Positions 1 through 7,534 of a stretch of DNA of 10,091 nt are shown piece after piece. The notes below the pieces were generated by a model. The model was not told the origin of the DNA and did no database searches. It was given only the letters and a program-made list of their open reading frames with translations. Every line of letters starts with the position of its first letter. The stretch's first letter is position 1. Origin of the DNA: Bryobacterales bacterium (GTDB taxonomy: Bacteria; Acidobacteriota; Terriglobia; Bryobacterales; Bryobacteraceae); assembly GCA_030838885.1 (NCBI GenBank), contig JAUZEU010000181.1, forward strand, positions 1 to 10,091. Direction: 5' to 3'. The translations under genes and the position numbers were made by a program.

Positions 1-120
1 CGCGCCGAAACTGGTGGGGCAACCGCAAAAAATCTTGGTTCGGGTGGCAAGCTGGACGTGGACTTCGAGCCCGATGACAACCTCGTACTGAGCGAGCTGA
101 TCCGGGGTGGCAAGCGACAT
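1..120 (-). CDS. gatB: Aspartyl/glutamyl-tRNA(Asn/Gln) amidotransferase subunit B, N-terminal fragment (cut by the window edge)
   Basis: This is the first 40 codons of GatB, reading leftward off the window. GatB is the tRNA-binding/kinase-like subunit of GatCAB, which amidates Glu-tRNA(Gln) or Asp-tRNA(Asn) in the cytoplasm of bacteria lacking the matching direct synthetase. The translation contains YEVVIGLEVHVQL followed by TKIFCGCPTSFGA, the near-invariant opening of the family, with the CxC pair that belongs to its metal-binding site. The ATG at 118-120 is preceded on the minus strand by AAGGA about 4 nt upstream, which supports this start. It is divergent from the cytochrome operon, so it is an unrelated housekeeping neighbour. 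The rest of the gene, normally about 480 residues, lies outside the window. Identification is by recognition of the conserved N-terminus. Confidence 0.93.
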   Translation of the reverse strand, partial: MSLATPDQLAQYEVVIGLEVHVQLATRTKIFCGCPTSFGA

Positions 121-213
121 GGATTCCTTTTTAGAATAGCTTCCGATCCGTCCTGGTACAGAAACTTGACAAAACCAGAACAACTAATGAACGCTGGTCT
201 GGTTAGATCAAAT

Positions 214-217
214 AAGG
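214..217 (+). promoter_or_regulatory. Ribosome binding site of the decaheme cytochrome gene
   Basis: AAGG lies 6 nt before the ATG at 224. It is a normally spaced Shine-Dalgarno core and supports that start. Confidence 0.6.
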
Positions 218-223
218 CCGCTG

Positions 224-1147
224 ATGAAAATCCCTAGAATGCTGCTGCTGGCCGTCCCGCTCTGCGCTTTCGCACAGACTGCGCCGAAGCAGGACAACAA
301 GTTCGTGGGCAGCACGGTTTGCAAAACCTGCCATCCCGATGTGTGGCTGAATTTCAACAAAAACCCGCATTTTAAGTCCATTGCGTCCGGCCATGAAGCG
401 CCGGATAAGACGGGCTGCGAAGGGTGCCACGGTCCGGGGGCAGCGCACGTTGCGGCGGGCGGGGGCAAACCGACCATCCGGGCGTTCTCGGAGATGGGGC
501 CGGATCAGGTGGTGAATACGTGCCTCGAGTGCCACTCGAAGGATGTCTCGCGCGCCAACATCCGGCGTTCGGAGCATACGCAAGCAGATGTGGTTTGCTC
601 GAACTGCCACTCGATCCATAAGGCGCAAACGCCGAAGTTCCTGCTGGCCAGACAGCAAACGCAGCTTTGCTACACCTGCCATGCGTCGGTGCGGGCACAG
701 TTCGAAATGCCGGTGAAACATCGTGTGAATGAGGGCGTAGTGCAGTGCACGGATTGCCATAACCCACACGGCTCGGTGGCACCCACATGGGGGACCGGAA
801 CCAGCACAGCCATGCTCGCTCCGGCACATGACAATGAGATGCCCTGCCTGAAGTGCCATGTGGACAAACGGGGGCCGTTCGTGTTCGAGCATGCCAGCGT
901 GCGGGTGGACGGCTGCGGCACTTGCCATGCGCCTCACGGATCGACGAACGCGAAGCTGCTGCGGCGTCCGGTGGTGTTCACGCTTTGCCTCGAATGCCAC
1001 AACGGCGCGGGGACGTTTGGACGCCAGAACTCAGGCGTGTTCACGCAGTCCGCGTCGCATAATCTGCTGGACCCCAGATACCAGAAGTGCACTCTGTGCC
1101 ACGTCCGAATACATGGATCGAACAGCGATCCGACGTTCCTGAGATGA
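224..1147 (+). CDS. Periplasmic decaheme c-type cytochrome, DmsE/MtrA/PioA family
   Basis: A 307-residue secreted multiheme cytochrome. Residues 1-17 form a Sec signal peptide (MKIPRM, then a leucine-rich core, with AFA before Gln18 as the likely cleavage site). Ten CXXCH haem-binding motifs start at residues 33, 65, 100, 125, 149, 175, 208, 231, 255 and 289. Many further histidines (for example 49, 57, 75, 118, 166, 182, 202, 223, 238, 279) could be distal ligands for bis-His haems. Ten haems in about 300 residues is the size and density of MtrA, DmsE, PioA and MtoA. In the family, this protein plugs into an MtrB-type barrel and passes electrons between periplasm and cell exterior. The next gene encodes such a barrel and overlaps it by 4 nt (ATGA), so the pair is an operon. 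The direction of electron flow (metal reduction, DMSO respiration or Fe(II) oxidation) cannot be read from the sequence. Confidence 0.93.
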   Translation: MKIPRMLLLAVPLCAFAQTAPKQDNKFVGSTVCKTCHPDVWLNFNKNPHFKSIASGHEAPDKTGCEGCHGPGAAHVAAGGGKPTIRAFSEMGPDQVVNTCLECHSKDVSRANIRRSEHTQADVVCSNCHSIHKAQTPKFLLARQQTQLCYTCHASVRAQFEMPVKHRVNEGVVQCTDCHNPHGSVAPTWGTGTSTAMLAPAHDNEMPCLKCHVDKRGPFVFEHASVRVDGCGTCHAPHGSTNAKLLRRPVVFTLCLECHNGAGTFGRQNSGVFTQSASHNLLDPRYQKCTLCHVRIHGSNSDPTFLR

Positions 1148-3132
1148 GAACCGCTATGAGCAGAATCTTCTTTTCGATGTTCCTCATTCCGGCGTTTTTG
1201 ATTGCGCAGGAGACGGTGGCACCCACGGTGGACGAGCGGGTGGGTCCGGTGCGCGGGGAGAATAAGGGCGATTACAACATCGTGCAGTCGTGGGAGTTCG
1301 GGTACCGGTTTGCGAGCATCGGCGGCAATCAGGATAAGTATCGAAGCGACGTGAACTACCGCGATGGCATCCGGCTGCTGGGCAGCAACCTGACGATCAA
1401 CTCGAACGAAGGGCATGGGCGATGGTTCGACGAGATCGTGCTCTCGACGCAGGGCCTCGGGAATGATCCGTATGAGTCGGCGACGTTCCGGGTGCAGAAG
1501 AACCGGTTTTATCGGTACGATCTGCTTTGGCGACGGAATGATTACTTCAACCCGGGCCTGACCGTCGCATCGGGGCTGCATCTGCAGACGACCACGCATC
1601 GCTGGCAGGATCATGATCTGACCTTGTTCCCTCAGTCGCACTTTCGGGTTCGGGCGGGCTATAGCCGTGTTGCGCTGGATGGACCGGCGCTGACAACCGA
1701 GCAGGAATTTGATGCGCGCGGCGACGTGTTTCCGATCTTCCGGGATGTCCGGCAGCAGTACAACGAATACCGGGTGGGCGCGGATGGGGATTGGAAGGGC
1801 TTTCGATTCACAGTACTACGCCGCTGGGAGTACTACAAGGAAGATATGCCCGACCATCTGCAGGCCACGTCGGGACTGACTTCTTTTCAGCGGGCGCAAC
1901 CGTATCGGGGGGATACGCCGGGCTGGATGGGGAATCTGTACGGCGAGCGGAAGTGGATCGCGATCAATGCCCGGTTCACGTATGCCGGTGGTCGCGGGCG
2001 CTTCGTGCAGAACGAGACCGCGATTGGGACCGACCGGTTCGGGGCGGCCGCGAACCGGCAGATCATCGTGACCGGGAACGGGGACCGGCCTGTCACTTCG
2101 GGCGATTTCAACATCACGCTGTTTCCCGGACGGCGGTGGAGCATCATCAACCAGACTTCGGCTTCGAACACGCGGATGGTGGGGAACAGTCTCTATAGCC
2201 AGTTCGACAACCGGACACTCTCATTCTCATCGATCGCCTTCCAGTTTTTAGGGATTCGGCTGGTTACCAACGCGACCGATGTGCGGTACCGGTTCTCGAA
2301 GAAGTTCGATGTGTTTGGCGGGTTCCGGTATTCGAATCGGGAGATTCGCTCGACCGAGGATTCGGGGGAGCCCGGGTTCGCTTTGGATGGCGTCTCGGCG
2401 CAGCAAACCAACCACACGAAAGCCGGGGTGGCGGGCGTGAACCTGATCCCGCTGAAGAATGTGCGGGCGCATCTGGAAGCCGAGATCGGGCGGAACGACA
2501 ATCCGTTTACGCCGATCGCTCTGAGGAACTATCATGCGATCCGGGGTAAGGTGCAGTACCGAACGAAGTCCATGAGCGCAGGCGTTTCGTATCAGGAGAA
2601 CTATAACAACAACTCGATCCGGATTACGGCTTATAGTTCGCGGGCGCGCACTTACTCGGCAGATGCTTCGTGGAACGCGAAGAGCTGGGTGTCGGTGGAC
2701 ACGTCTTATTCAAAGCTGCATCTGGATACCATTGGCGGGATTGATTTCTTTGCGGGGTCGCCACGGATTGTGGAGGTGACGGGGCAGCAATCGATCTACA
2801 TCAGCAACATCCATGCGGCGAATCTAGGGCTGCGGTTCGCGGTGAAGAAGTACGCGGATTTGTATGTTGGTTACAGCATCACAAAGGATACTGGGGATGG
2901 TCGGGGGATCGCGACAGCCTTGACCGGAGTTGCCGGTATTCTGGCCGGGGCACAGACATTTCCGTTGACGTTCCAGTCGCCTTTGGCGCGACTTTCGGTG
3001 CGGATCAATGAGAAGTTGCGGTGGAACGTCGGGTACCAGTATTACGGGTACAAGGAAGACTTCGGGCTCTTCTCGAGCAATCAGAACTATCGCGCGAACA
3101 CCGGTTTCACGAGTCTTCTCTGGGCGTTTTAA
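1144..3132 (+). CDS. MtrB/PioB-type outer-membrane beta-barrel partnered with the decaheme cytochrome
   Basis: About 662 residues, the usual size for MtrB/PioB porins. I chose the ATG at 1144 because it overlaps the cytochrome stop as ATGA (translational coupling). It gives an N-terminus MRTAMSRIFFSMFLIPAFLIAQ that reads as a signal peptide, with cleavage near Ala21/Gln22. The ATG at 1156 is an alternative 4 codons in; the longer frame back to 1087 lies inside the cytochrome gene and is unlikely. The mature protein is rich in alternating polar/aromatic stretches (YRYDLLWRR, FRFTVLRRWEYY, VRYRFSKKFDVFGGFRY) and ends in LLWAF, a terminal-Phe signal for BAM insertion. It has no cysteine, so it lacks the CXXC seen near the N-terminus of Shewanella MtrB. 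The role is inferred: a sheath holding the decaheme protein across the outer membrane. Assignment rests on architecture and gene pairing, because barrel sequences diverge quickly. Confidence 0.8.
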   Translation: MRTAMSRIFFSMFLIPAFLIAQETVAPTVDERVGPVRGENKGDYNIVQSWEFGYRFASIGGNQDKYRSDVNYRDGIRLLGSNLTINSNEGHGRWFDEIVLSTQGLGNDPYESATFRVQKNRFYRYDLLWRRNDYFNPGLTVASGLHLQTTTHRWQDHDLTLFPQSHFRVRAGYSRVALDGPALTTEQEFDARGDVFPIFRDVRQQYNEYRVGADGDWKGFRFTVLRRWEYYKEDMPDHLQATSGLTSFQRAQPYRGDTPGWMGNLYGERKWIAINARFTYAGGRGRFVQNETAIGTDRFGAAANRQIIVTGNGDRPVTSGDFNITLFPGRRWSIINQTSASNTRMVGNSLYSQFDNRTLSFSSIAFQFLGIRLVTNATDVRYRFSKKFDVFGGFRYSNREIRSTEDSGEPGFALDGVSAQQTNHTKAGVAGVNLIPLKNVRAHLEAEIGRNDNPFTPIALRNYHAIRGKVQYRTKSMSAGVSYQENYNNNSIRITAYSSRARTYSADASWNAKSWVSVDTSYSKLHLDTIGGIDFFAGSPRIVEVTGQQSIYISNIHAANLGLRFAVKKYADLYVGYSITKDTGDGRGIATALTGVAGILAGAQTFPLTFQSPLARLSVRINEKLRWNVGYQYYGYKEDFGLFSSNQNYRANTGFTSLLWAF

Positions 3133-5744
3133 GCAGGGACCGCACCTAGTACCAAGCCTGAAGGCAGGCCTTCACCGTAGATACGGCCCAAGGCGTGTTC
3201 GTCGCGGGCGGCGTCACCTTCCAGTTGGGCGATTAGGCTCGGGTCCTTGAGGCGGGCGCGCACGGCTGCGAAGGTCGTGACCGAGACGTCGCGAACCGGA
3301 TCGCCGGTGCGACGGGCAAGCGAGACCAGAGCGTCGTCGGCCTTCGGGTTGGCAATGATCGCTTCGATCCAGCGGGTGGCCACGGCGGGCGAGAGTACCT
3401 GGTTGATCGGCCCATAGAAAAGCTGCCTGGCGCCGAGGCGCGAGAGGCACCACAGAACTACATCGTTGAAGCCCGATTCCCTGCCCTGCTTCAGCAGCGC
3501 ATCTCCGAGTTGCGTCCGGTTGGACGCAGGGATCAGTTCCATGCTTGCCGCGGTGCGCCACGCTTCGCGGAGCAGACTGTTGTTCACACGCTTCGGCTTC
3601 TTACCGGTTTTCGGCAGCAGCAGCGGGAGCAGGCGCTGCATGATGTCCGTCTGCTGGTTGCGGTTGAGGCCGCCAGCGAGACGGCCCCAGAACATCCACC
3701 AGTCGATTTCGTTCTGAACCTGATTCGGGAATTGCGGGCCGGCGGCAAAGATGCGGCGGACCTGTTCGATCCGGAATTCGTCGCCGATGTAGCCGAAGCC
3801 GGGGCGAAGGCTGAAACCGGCGAGGTTTAACCAGCGGACTTCGTGGGCAGCACTGCGCTTGCGGTGTTCGATCAGTTCGATGAAGATGTCGGTCAGCTTA
3901 CGGGCGACATCGACCGGCCAGGAGTTACGGCCGAGGCCGAGAGCGGCTTCAAGCCTGGAGGGCAGTTCTTCCGGGGCGACTTCGCCTCTGACGAAAGCAG
4001 CGCGGATAAGGGCGGTGGCCGCCTCGACGGCTTCGTGGCTGACCACGGCGACCGGGCGGCGCGGGCCGGATGTGTCGGTTGGTGCTGACTTGCGGAGCTG
4101 GAACTGCAGGCGCCAGCGGTTGTCGCTGATCTTGGAATCGCACCAGGTTTCGAGGGTGCCGGTTTCAGTGAGGCGCGCGCCAAGCTTCACGGGCACGAGG
4201 CGCTCTCCGCCCTTGCCGAAGCGGATGACGGCTTCGAGGGGAGCGTGCTGGTGAAGATCTTCGCCGGGCTCGAAGCGGACGACCTCCCCGGGCCTGTCAT
4301 CGGTACGCGTCAGCGAGCTGAGAAGCCGGAACGCCACAGGCTTGTTTGCTACCAACTGGAGGTCTTCGCGGTCCACTTCGACCGTGTCGCCTTCTTCGGC
4401 TCCGCGCGGCACCAGACAAACGGCCGTCGCTTCATCGATTCCTACATAGTATGCGCGGGGCAGACCGCCTCGCACCAGCACGCCGGAACCCGTGGAGCGC
4501 ACGTACGAGTAGTAGGCAGCGCCGTTCGCGACCGCAAGATCGAGGTCTCTGTTCTCGAAGATCTCCGGGCGCTTGCCGTACCAGCTTTCCAGCAGGTCGG
4601 CCACGCGCTGGCGGAGGATCTCGGGGATGAAGAAACCGCCGTTGAAGAGAATCGCGTCGGGCGCCTGATTAGCCGATTCCAGGAAGGCAGAGATGTGGCG
4701 GCTGATGGCGGGATCGGAGACGTAGGGCAGGCCGAGTTCGCGGAACAGACTGCGCTTGTCTTCCTTCGGCTTCTCGCTGCGTGGGGTCAGGGGCAGGAAG
4801 CCATCGAGCGCGAGTTCCAGAGCTTCGGCGCGGGTGATTTCGGTCTTGAGGGTGCCGCCGATCAGAGAGGAGCCGGAGCCTGCGATGGTGATCTCAACAC
4901 TCTGACGGTGTTCGTCGCCGAGGAGGATTTCTTTGGCTGCGGAGCACTGGCGGCGAAGGGCGCTACGCTGCCGGATCGATAACTGCTTACCGAGTTTCGT
5001 TTCGGCGAGCCAGGCGAGAGTGAGGTCGAGATTATCTCCGCCGAGGAGCAGGTGCTTGCCGACCGCAGTACGGGTGAAGTCGATCTTGTCGCCTTCACGA
5101 GACACCTTGATGAGGGAGAAGTCGCTGGTGCCGCCACCGACGTCGCAGACAAGGACGATCTGGCCATCAAAGAGCAGGCGTCGGGAGCGCGCGAGGTTGT
5201 TGGCAATCCACGAGTAGAACGCAGCGGCGGGCTCTTCGAGAAGGGTAAGGCGGGTGAGTCCGGCTTCAGCGGCGGCTTTGACGGTGAGCTCGCGCGCCTC
5301 TTCATCGAAGGATGCGGGGACGGTTAAGACGACGTCCAACTCGGCGAGCGGCGGCCGCCGGGAGTTGTCCCAGGCCTCGCGAATCGTACCGATCAGGCGG
5401 GCCGAAACCTCGACGGGCGACATGACGCGGCCGCCTTCGCCGGCATCCCAGGGCAGGATCTTCGCCGTACGGTCGACATCCGGATTCGAGAGCCAGGATT
5501 TGGCGCTGTGGACCAGACGGGTGGGCACGATCGCGCCCTGCTCGCGGGCGTAGGTGCCGACCGGCTGGCCCTCGTCCAGGAACAGGAACGAGGGAAGCGT
5601 GCGGCGCGGCTCGACGCGTCCGGCGGCGACCAGCTGTGGGATATCGAAAACATGGATGGGAGGAAAGCTGGTGTCTTCAGCTTCCGCGGGATCGATCCAG
5701 GCTAACGCAGAGTTGGTGGTTCCTAAATCAATGCCGACTTTCAT
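3129..5744 (-). CDS. Hsp70-family ATPase with a C-terminal DUF3731-like extension (third gene of the DUF2760/Hsp70/Hsp70 cassette)
   Basis: An 871-residue, probably cytoplasmic Hsp70 relative. The N-terminal actin-like ATPase domain has phosphate-1 motif VGIDLGTTNSALAW (3-16), the linker lysine in SAKSWLS (80-86), connect-1 TVPASFDEEARELT (141-154), LEEPAAAFYSW (169-179), phosphate-2 VCDVGGGTSDFSLI (199-212) and adenosine motif ILFNGGFFIPEILRQR (365-380). Residues ~420-555 are a beta-rich segment ending LTETGTLETWC, similar to the end of the neighbouring Hsp70 (ITETGMLQLWC). Residues ~565-871 are a roughly 300-residue, mostly helical, Trp/Arg-rich extension matching my memory of DUF3731, a domain found fused to Hsp70s. 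DnaK is about 640 residues, so this is an enlarged paralogue, and neither a helical lid nor an EEVD-type tail is evident. The ATG overlaps the upstream stop as ATGA and has no Shine-Dalgarno sequence, so translation is probably coupled. The client or process is unknown. Confidence 0.9.
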   Translation of the reverse strand: MKVGIDLGTTNSALAWIDPAEAEDTSFPPIHVFDIPQLVAAGRVEPRRTLPSFLFLDEGQPVGTYAREQGAIVPTRLVHSAKSWLSNPDVDRTAKILPWDAGEGGRVMSPVEVSARLIGTIREAWDNSRRPPLAELDVVLTVPASFDEEARELTVKAAAEAGLTRLTLLEEPAAAFYSWIANNLARSRRLLFDGQIVLVCDVGGGTSDFSLIKVSREGDKIDFTRTAVGKHLLLGGDNLDLTLAWLAETKLGKQLSIRQRSALRRQCSAAKEILLGDEHRQSVEITIAGSGSSLIGGTLKTEITRAEALELALDGFLPLTPRSEKPKEDKRSLFRELGLPYVSDPAISRHISAFLESANQAPDAILFNGGFFIPEILRQRVADLLESWYGKRPEIFENRDLDLAVANGAAYYSYVRSTGSGVLVRGGLPRAYYVGIDEATAVCLVPRGAEEGDTVEVDREDLQLVANKPVAFRLLSSLTRTDDRPGEVVRFEPGEDLHQHAPLEAVIRFGKGGERLVPVKLGARLTETGTLETWCDSKISDNRWRLQFQLRKSAPTDTSGPRRPVAVVSHEAVEAATALIRAAFVRGEVAPEELPSRLEAALGLGRNSWPVDVARKLTDIFIELIEHRKRSAAHEVRWLNLAGFSLRPGFGYIGDEFRIEQVRRIFAAGPQFPNQVQNEIDWWMFWGRLAGGLNRNQQTDIMQRLLPLLLPKTGKKPKRVNNSLLREAWRTAASMELIPASNRTQLGDALLKQGRESGFNDVVLWCLSRLGARQLFYGPINQVLSPAVATRWIEAIIANPKADDALVSLARRTGDPVRDVSVTTFAAVRARLKDPSLIAQLEGDAARDEHALGRIYGEGLPSGLVLGAVPA
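3159..3174. repeat. Perfect 7-bp inverted repeat with a 2-nt spacer, just beyond the convergent stops
   Basis: TGAAGGC-AG-GCCTTCA lies 26 nt past the barrel gene's stop codon and inside the last codons of the opposing Hsp70 gene. In practice it would fold as a 6-bp stem with a CAGG loop. No T-run follows on either strand, so it is not a standard intrinsic terminator. It could slow or protect the barrel transcript's 3' end, or be a by-product of the coding sequence. Confidence 0.25.
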
Positions 5745-7531
5745 ACGGTTTCGCGAACGTTAAATTCCAGCTTCCATTTCTGACTGCCATCGCGCGCGGC
5801 ACACCAGAGCTGAAGCATGCCCGTTTCGGTGATGACGGTTTCGAAGCCGACCGGGACGATACCGGAAGACTGGCCGTCCGGGGTGAGCAGAACCTCCACC
5901 GGGGAGAGCTCCTGGAGTTCGTCGCCCACGTCCTCGATGATGGCACCGGGAGCATCATCCTTGCGGGTAGCGGAACAGAAGAAACGGAACTCGGCGGGCT
6001 GGCCCACGATGAGGCCGAATTCCCGGCCGGGGATGGTGGTGGAGGTGCCTTCTTCCATGCCAAACTGCGCGACTGCCAGAGCCTTGAGCGGGGCCGCGAT
6101 GCCGGGCACGGCAGGCATGGCCGATTCTATGCCGACGTAGTACGAACGCGCGATGCCACCCCGGATGCGGACGCCCTGCCCTTTGCGGGCGGCACCGTAG
6201 TAGGCGGCGCCACGGGCCACGGCGTGCATGAGGTCTTCGCCGGAGAGCGGCTTGATTGGCCCGAAACCTTCTTCCGAGAGCCATCCGTTCAGGACTTCCA
6301 GCAGGCGGTCGCGGACGAACGGCGCGTGCATGACGCCGCCGTTGAACAGGATGTGGGTGGGGCTGGCCAAGCCACTGGGACCCCGGCGCGCGCCTTCGAT
6401 CTGCTGGCGCAGGAACTTCGCCAGGTGCCGCGTGATGGCCGGATCCTGCGCGTAAGGAAGTCCCATTTCCTGCAGGGCGGCGCGGCGGCTTCCGCGCGGC
6501 ATTTCGCTGCTGGGGACGCGGGGGACAAAGCCTTCGAGAACCTGTTCGATCTGCTCGCGGTGCAGTTTGGCCTTGATGGTGCCGCCGATCAGGCTGGAGC
6601 CGCGCCCGAGGATGGTGACCGGGGTCTCGTCCGTTTGCGATTCGGGGTCGAGGATACGCTCTTTCGCGAGGCGGCAGTTGTTCCAGAGAGCCTGCAGCTG
6701 GAAGCCGTCGATTTTGGTGCCCTTGGCGGCCAGATCGCCCGCTACTACGTGAGCCAGGGCGAGGTCGATATTGTCGCCGCCGAGCAGGATGTGTTCGCCT
6801 ACAGCTACACGCTCGAGTTGCAGTTCGCCTTCGCGTTCGGTGACGGAGATGAGGGTCAAATCCGTGGTGCCGCCGCCGATGTCGACGACCAGCACGAGGT
6901 CACCTTTGGCGACGCGCTGACGCCAGTCGGGGTGGCGCTCGATCCAAGCGTAGAAGGCGGCCTGAGGCTCCTCCAGCATGGTGACGTTGCGGAATCCGGC
7001 CTGTTCGGCGGCACGCTGGGTGAGATCGCGGGCGATGGCGTCAAAAGAGGCCGGGATGGTGACGAGGACGTCCTGGTCATCGAAGGGCGCGTCGGGATGT
7101 TCCTGATTCCACGCAGCGCGCAGGTGCCCCAGGTATTCCGCCGAGGCGTCCACCGGGGAAATGCGGGCAAGGCCTTCCGCAGCTTTCCACGGGAGCATAG
7201 CGGCGGTGCGGTCCACCGAAGAGTAGGAGAGCCAGCTCTTGGCGGAGGACACCAGCCGGCTGGAGACTTCGGCTCCGCGGCGCTGGGCGAGTCTGCCGAC
7301 TACGTACTTCGGCTCAGGATCCCACGGCAGGGCGGTCGTTCCGGGGGGGAAATCGTGCTCGCCGGGGATGTAGAGGAAGGACGGCAGCAGCCGTTCGGCC
7401 GAGACCTCATTAGCGTTGGTGAGCTGCGGGAGGGGCGCGAGCTCCACGGCGGGAGCTTCGCCCGAAGCCGCCGTGAACGCCAGAGCGCTGTTCGTAGTCC
7501 CGAGATCAATGCCAATAGAATACTGCGGCAA
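5741..7531 (-). CDS. Short Hsp70-family ATPase (second gene of the DUF2760/Hsp70/Hsp70 cassette)
   Basis: A 596-residue Hsp70-type ATPase. Visible motifs: phosphate-1 SIGIDLGTTNSALAF (5-19), SAKSWLS (96-102), connect-1 TIPASFDAIARDLT (158-171), LEEPQAAFYAW (186-196), phosphate-2 VVDIGGGTTDLTLI (215-228) and adenosine motif ILFNGGVMHAPFVRDRL (394-410). The shared motifs SAKSWLS, VDRTA and GSSLIGGT show it is a close paralogue of the next gene, so the pair probably arose by duplication. The C-terminus (about 455-596) is a compact beta-rich region; there is no DnaK-like helical lid, and the DUF3731-type extension of the partner is absent. The start is TTG (7529-7531), because the only codons between it and the upstream gene are one CTC and that gene's TAG stop, in the same frame. 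GAGG lies 11 nt upstream, a long spacing. The intact ATPase motifs suggest an active nucleotide-driven machine; its substrate is unknown. Confidence 0.92.
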   Translation of the reverse strand: MPQYSIGIDLGTTNSALAFTAASGEAPAVELAPLPQLTNANEVSAERLLPSFLYIPGEHDFPPGTTALPWDPEPKYVVGRLAQRRGAEVSSRLVSSAKSWLSYSSVDRTAAMLPWKAAEGLARISPVDASAEYLGHLRAAWNQEHPDAPFDDQDVLVTIPASFDAIARDLTQRAAEQAGFRNVTMLEEPQAAFYAWIERHPDWRQRVAKGDLVLVVDIGGGTTDLTLISVTEREGELQLERVAVGEHILLGGDNIDLALAHVVAGDLAAKGTKIDGFQLQALWNNCRLAKERILDPESQTDETPVTILGRGSSLIGGTIKAKLHREQIEQVLEGFVPRVPSSEMPRGSRRAALQEMGLPYAQDPAITRHLAKFLRQQIEGARRGPSGLASPTHILFNGGVMHAPFVRDRLLEVLNGWLSEEGFGPIKPLSGEDLMHAVARGAAYYGAARKGQGVRIRGGIARSYYVGIESAMPAVPGIAAPLKALAVAQFGMEEGTSTTIPGREFGLIVGQPAEFRFFCSATRKDDAPGAIIEDVGDELQELSPVEVLLTPDGQSSGIVPVGFETVITETGMLQLWCAARDGSQKWKLEFNVRETV

Positions 7532-7534
7532 GAG

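Noticed and set aside
166..171. A perfect TTGACA (-35 consensus) upstream of the cytochrome operon
   Set aside because: At 16-18 nt spacing there is only GAACGC-like sequence, so no matching -10. In the reverse direction, TTGTCA is 28 nt from TATTCT, which is too far. Not called as a promoter.
203..1000. A 265-codon minus-strand open frame over the cytochrome gene
   Set aside because: It mirrors the plus-strand cytochrome, whose ten CXXCH motifs leave no doubt about the coding strand. Its product has no recognisable domain.
1087..1143. A longer N-terminus for the barrel protein starting at ATG 1087
   Set aside because: It would overlap the cytochrome by 61 nt and bury the signal peptide 19 residues in. 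The ATGA overlap at 1144 gives a proper signal peptide.
4245..4982. A 245-codon plus-strand open frame inside the long Hsp70 gene
   Set aside because: It is a shadow of the Hsp70 ATPase and beta-rich regions on the other strand, with no family resemblance and no convincing start.
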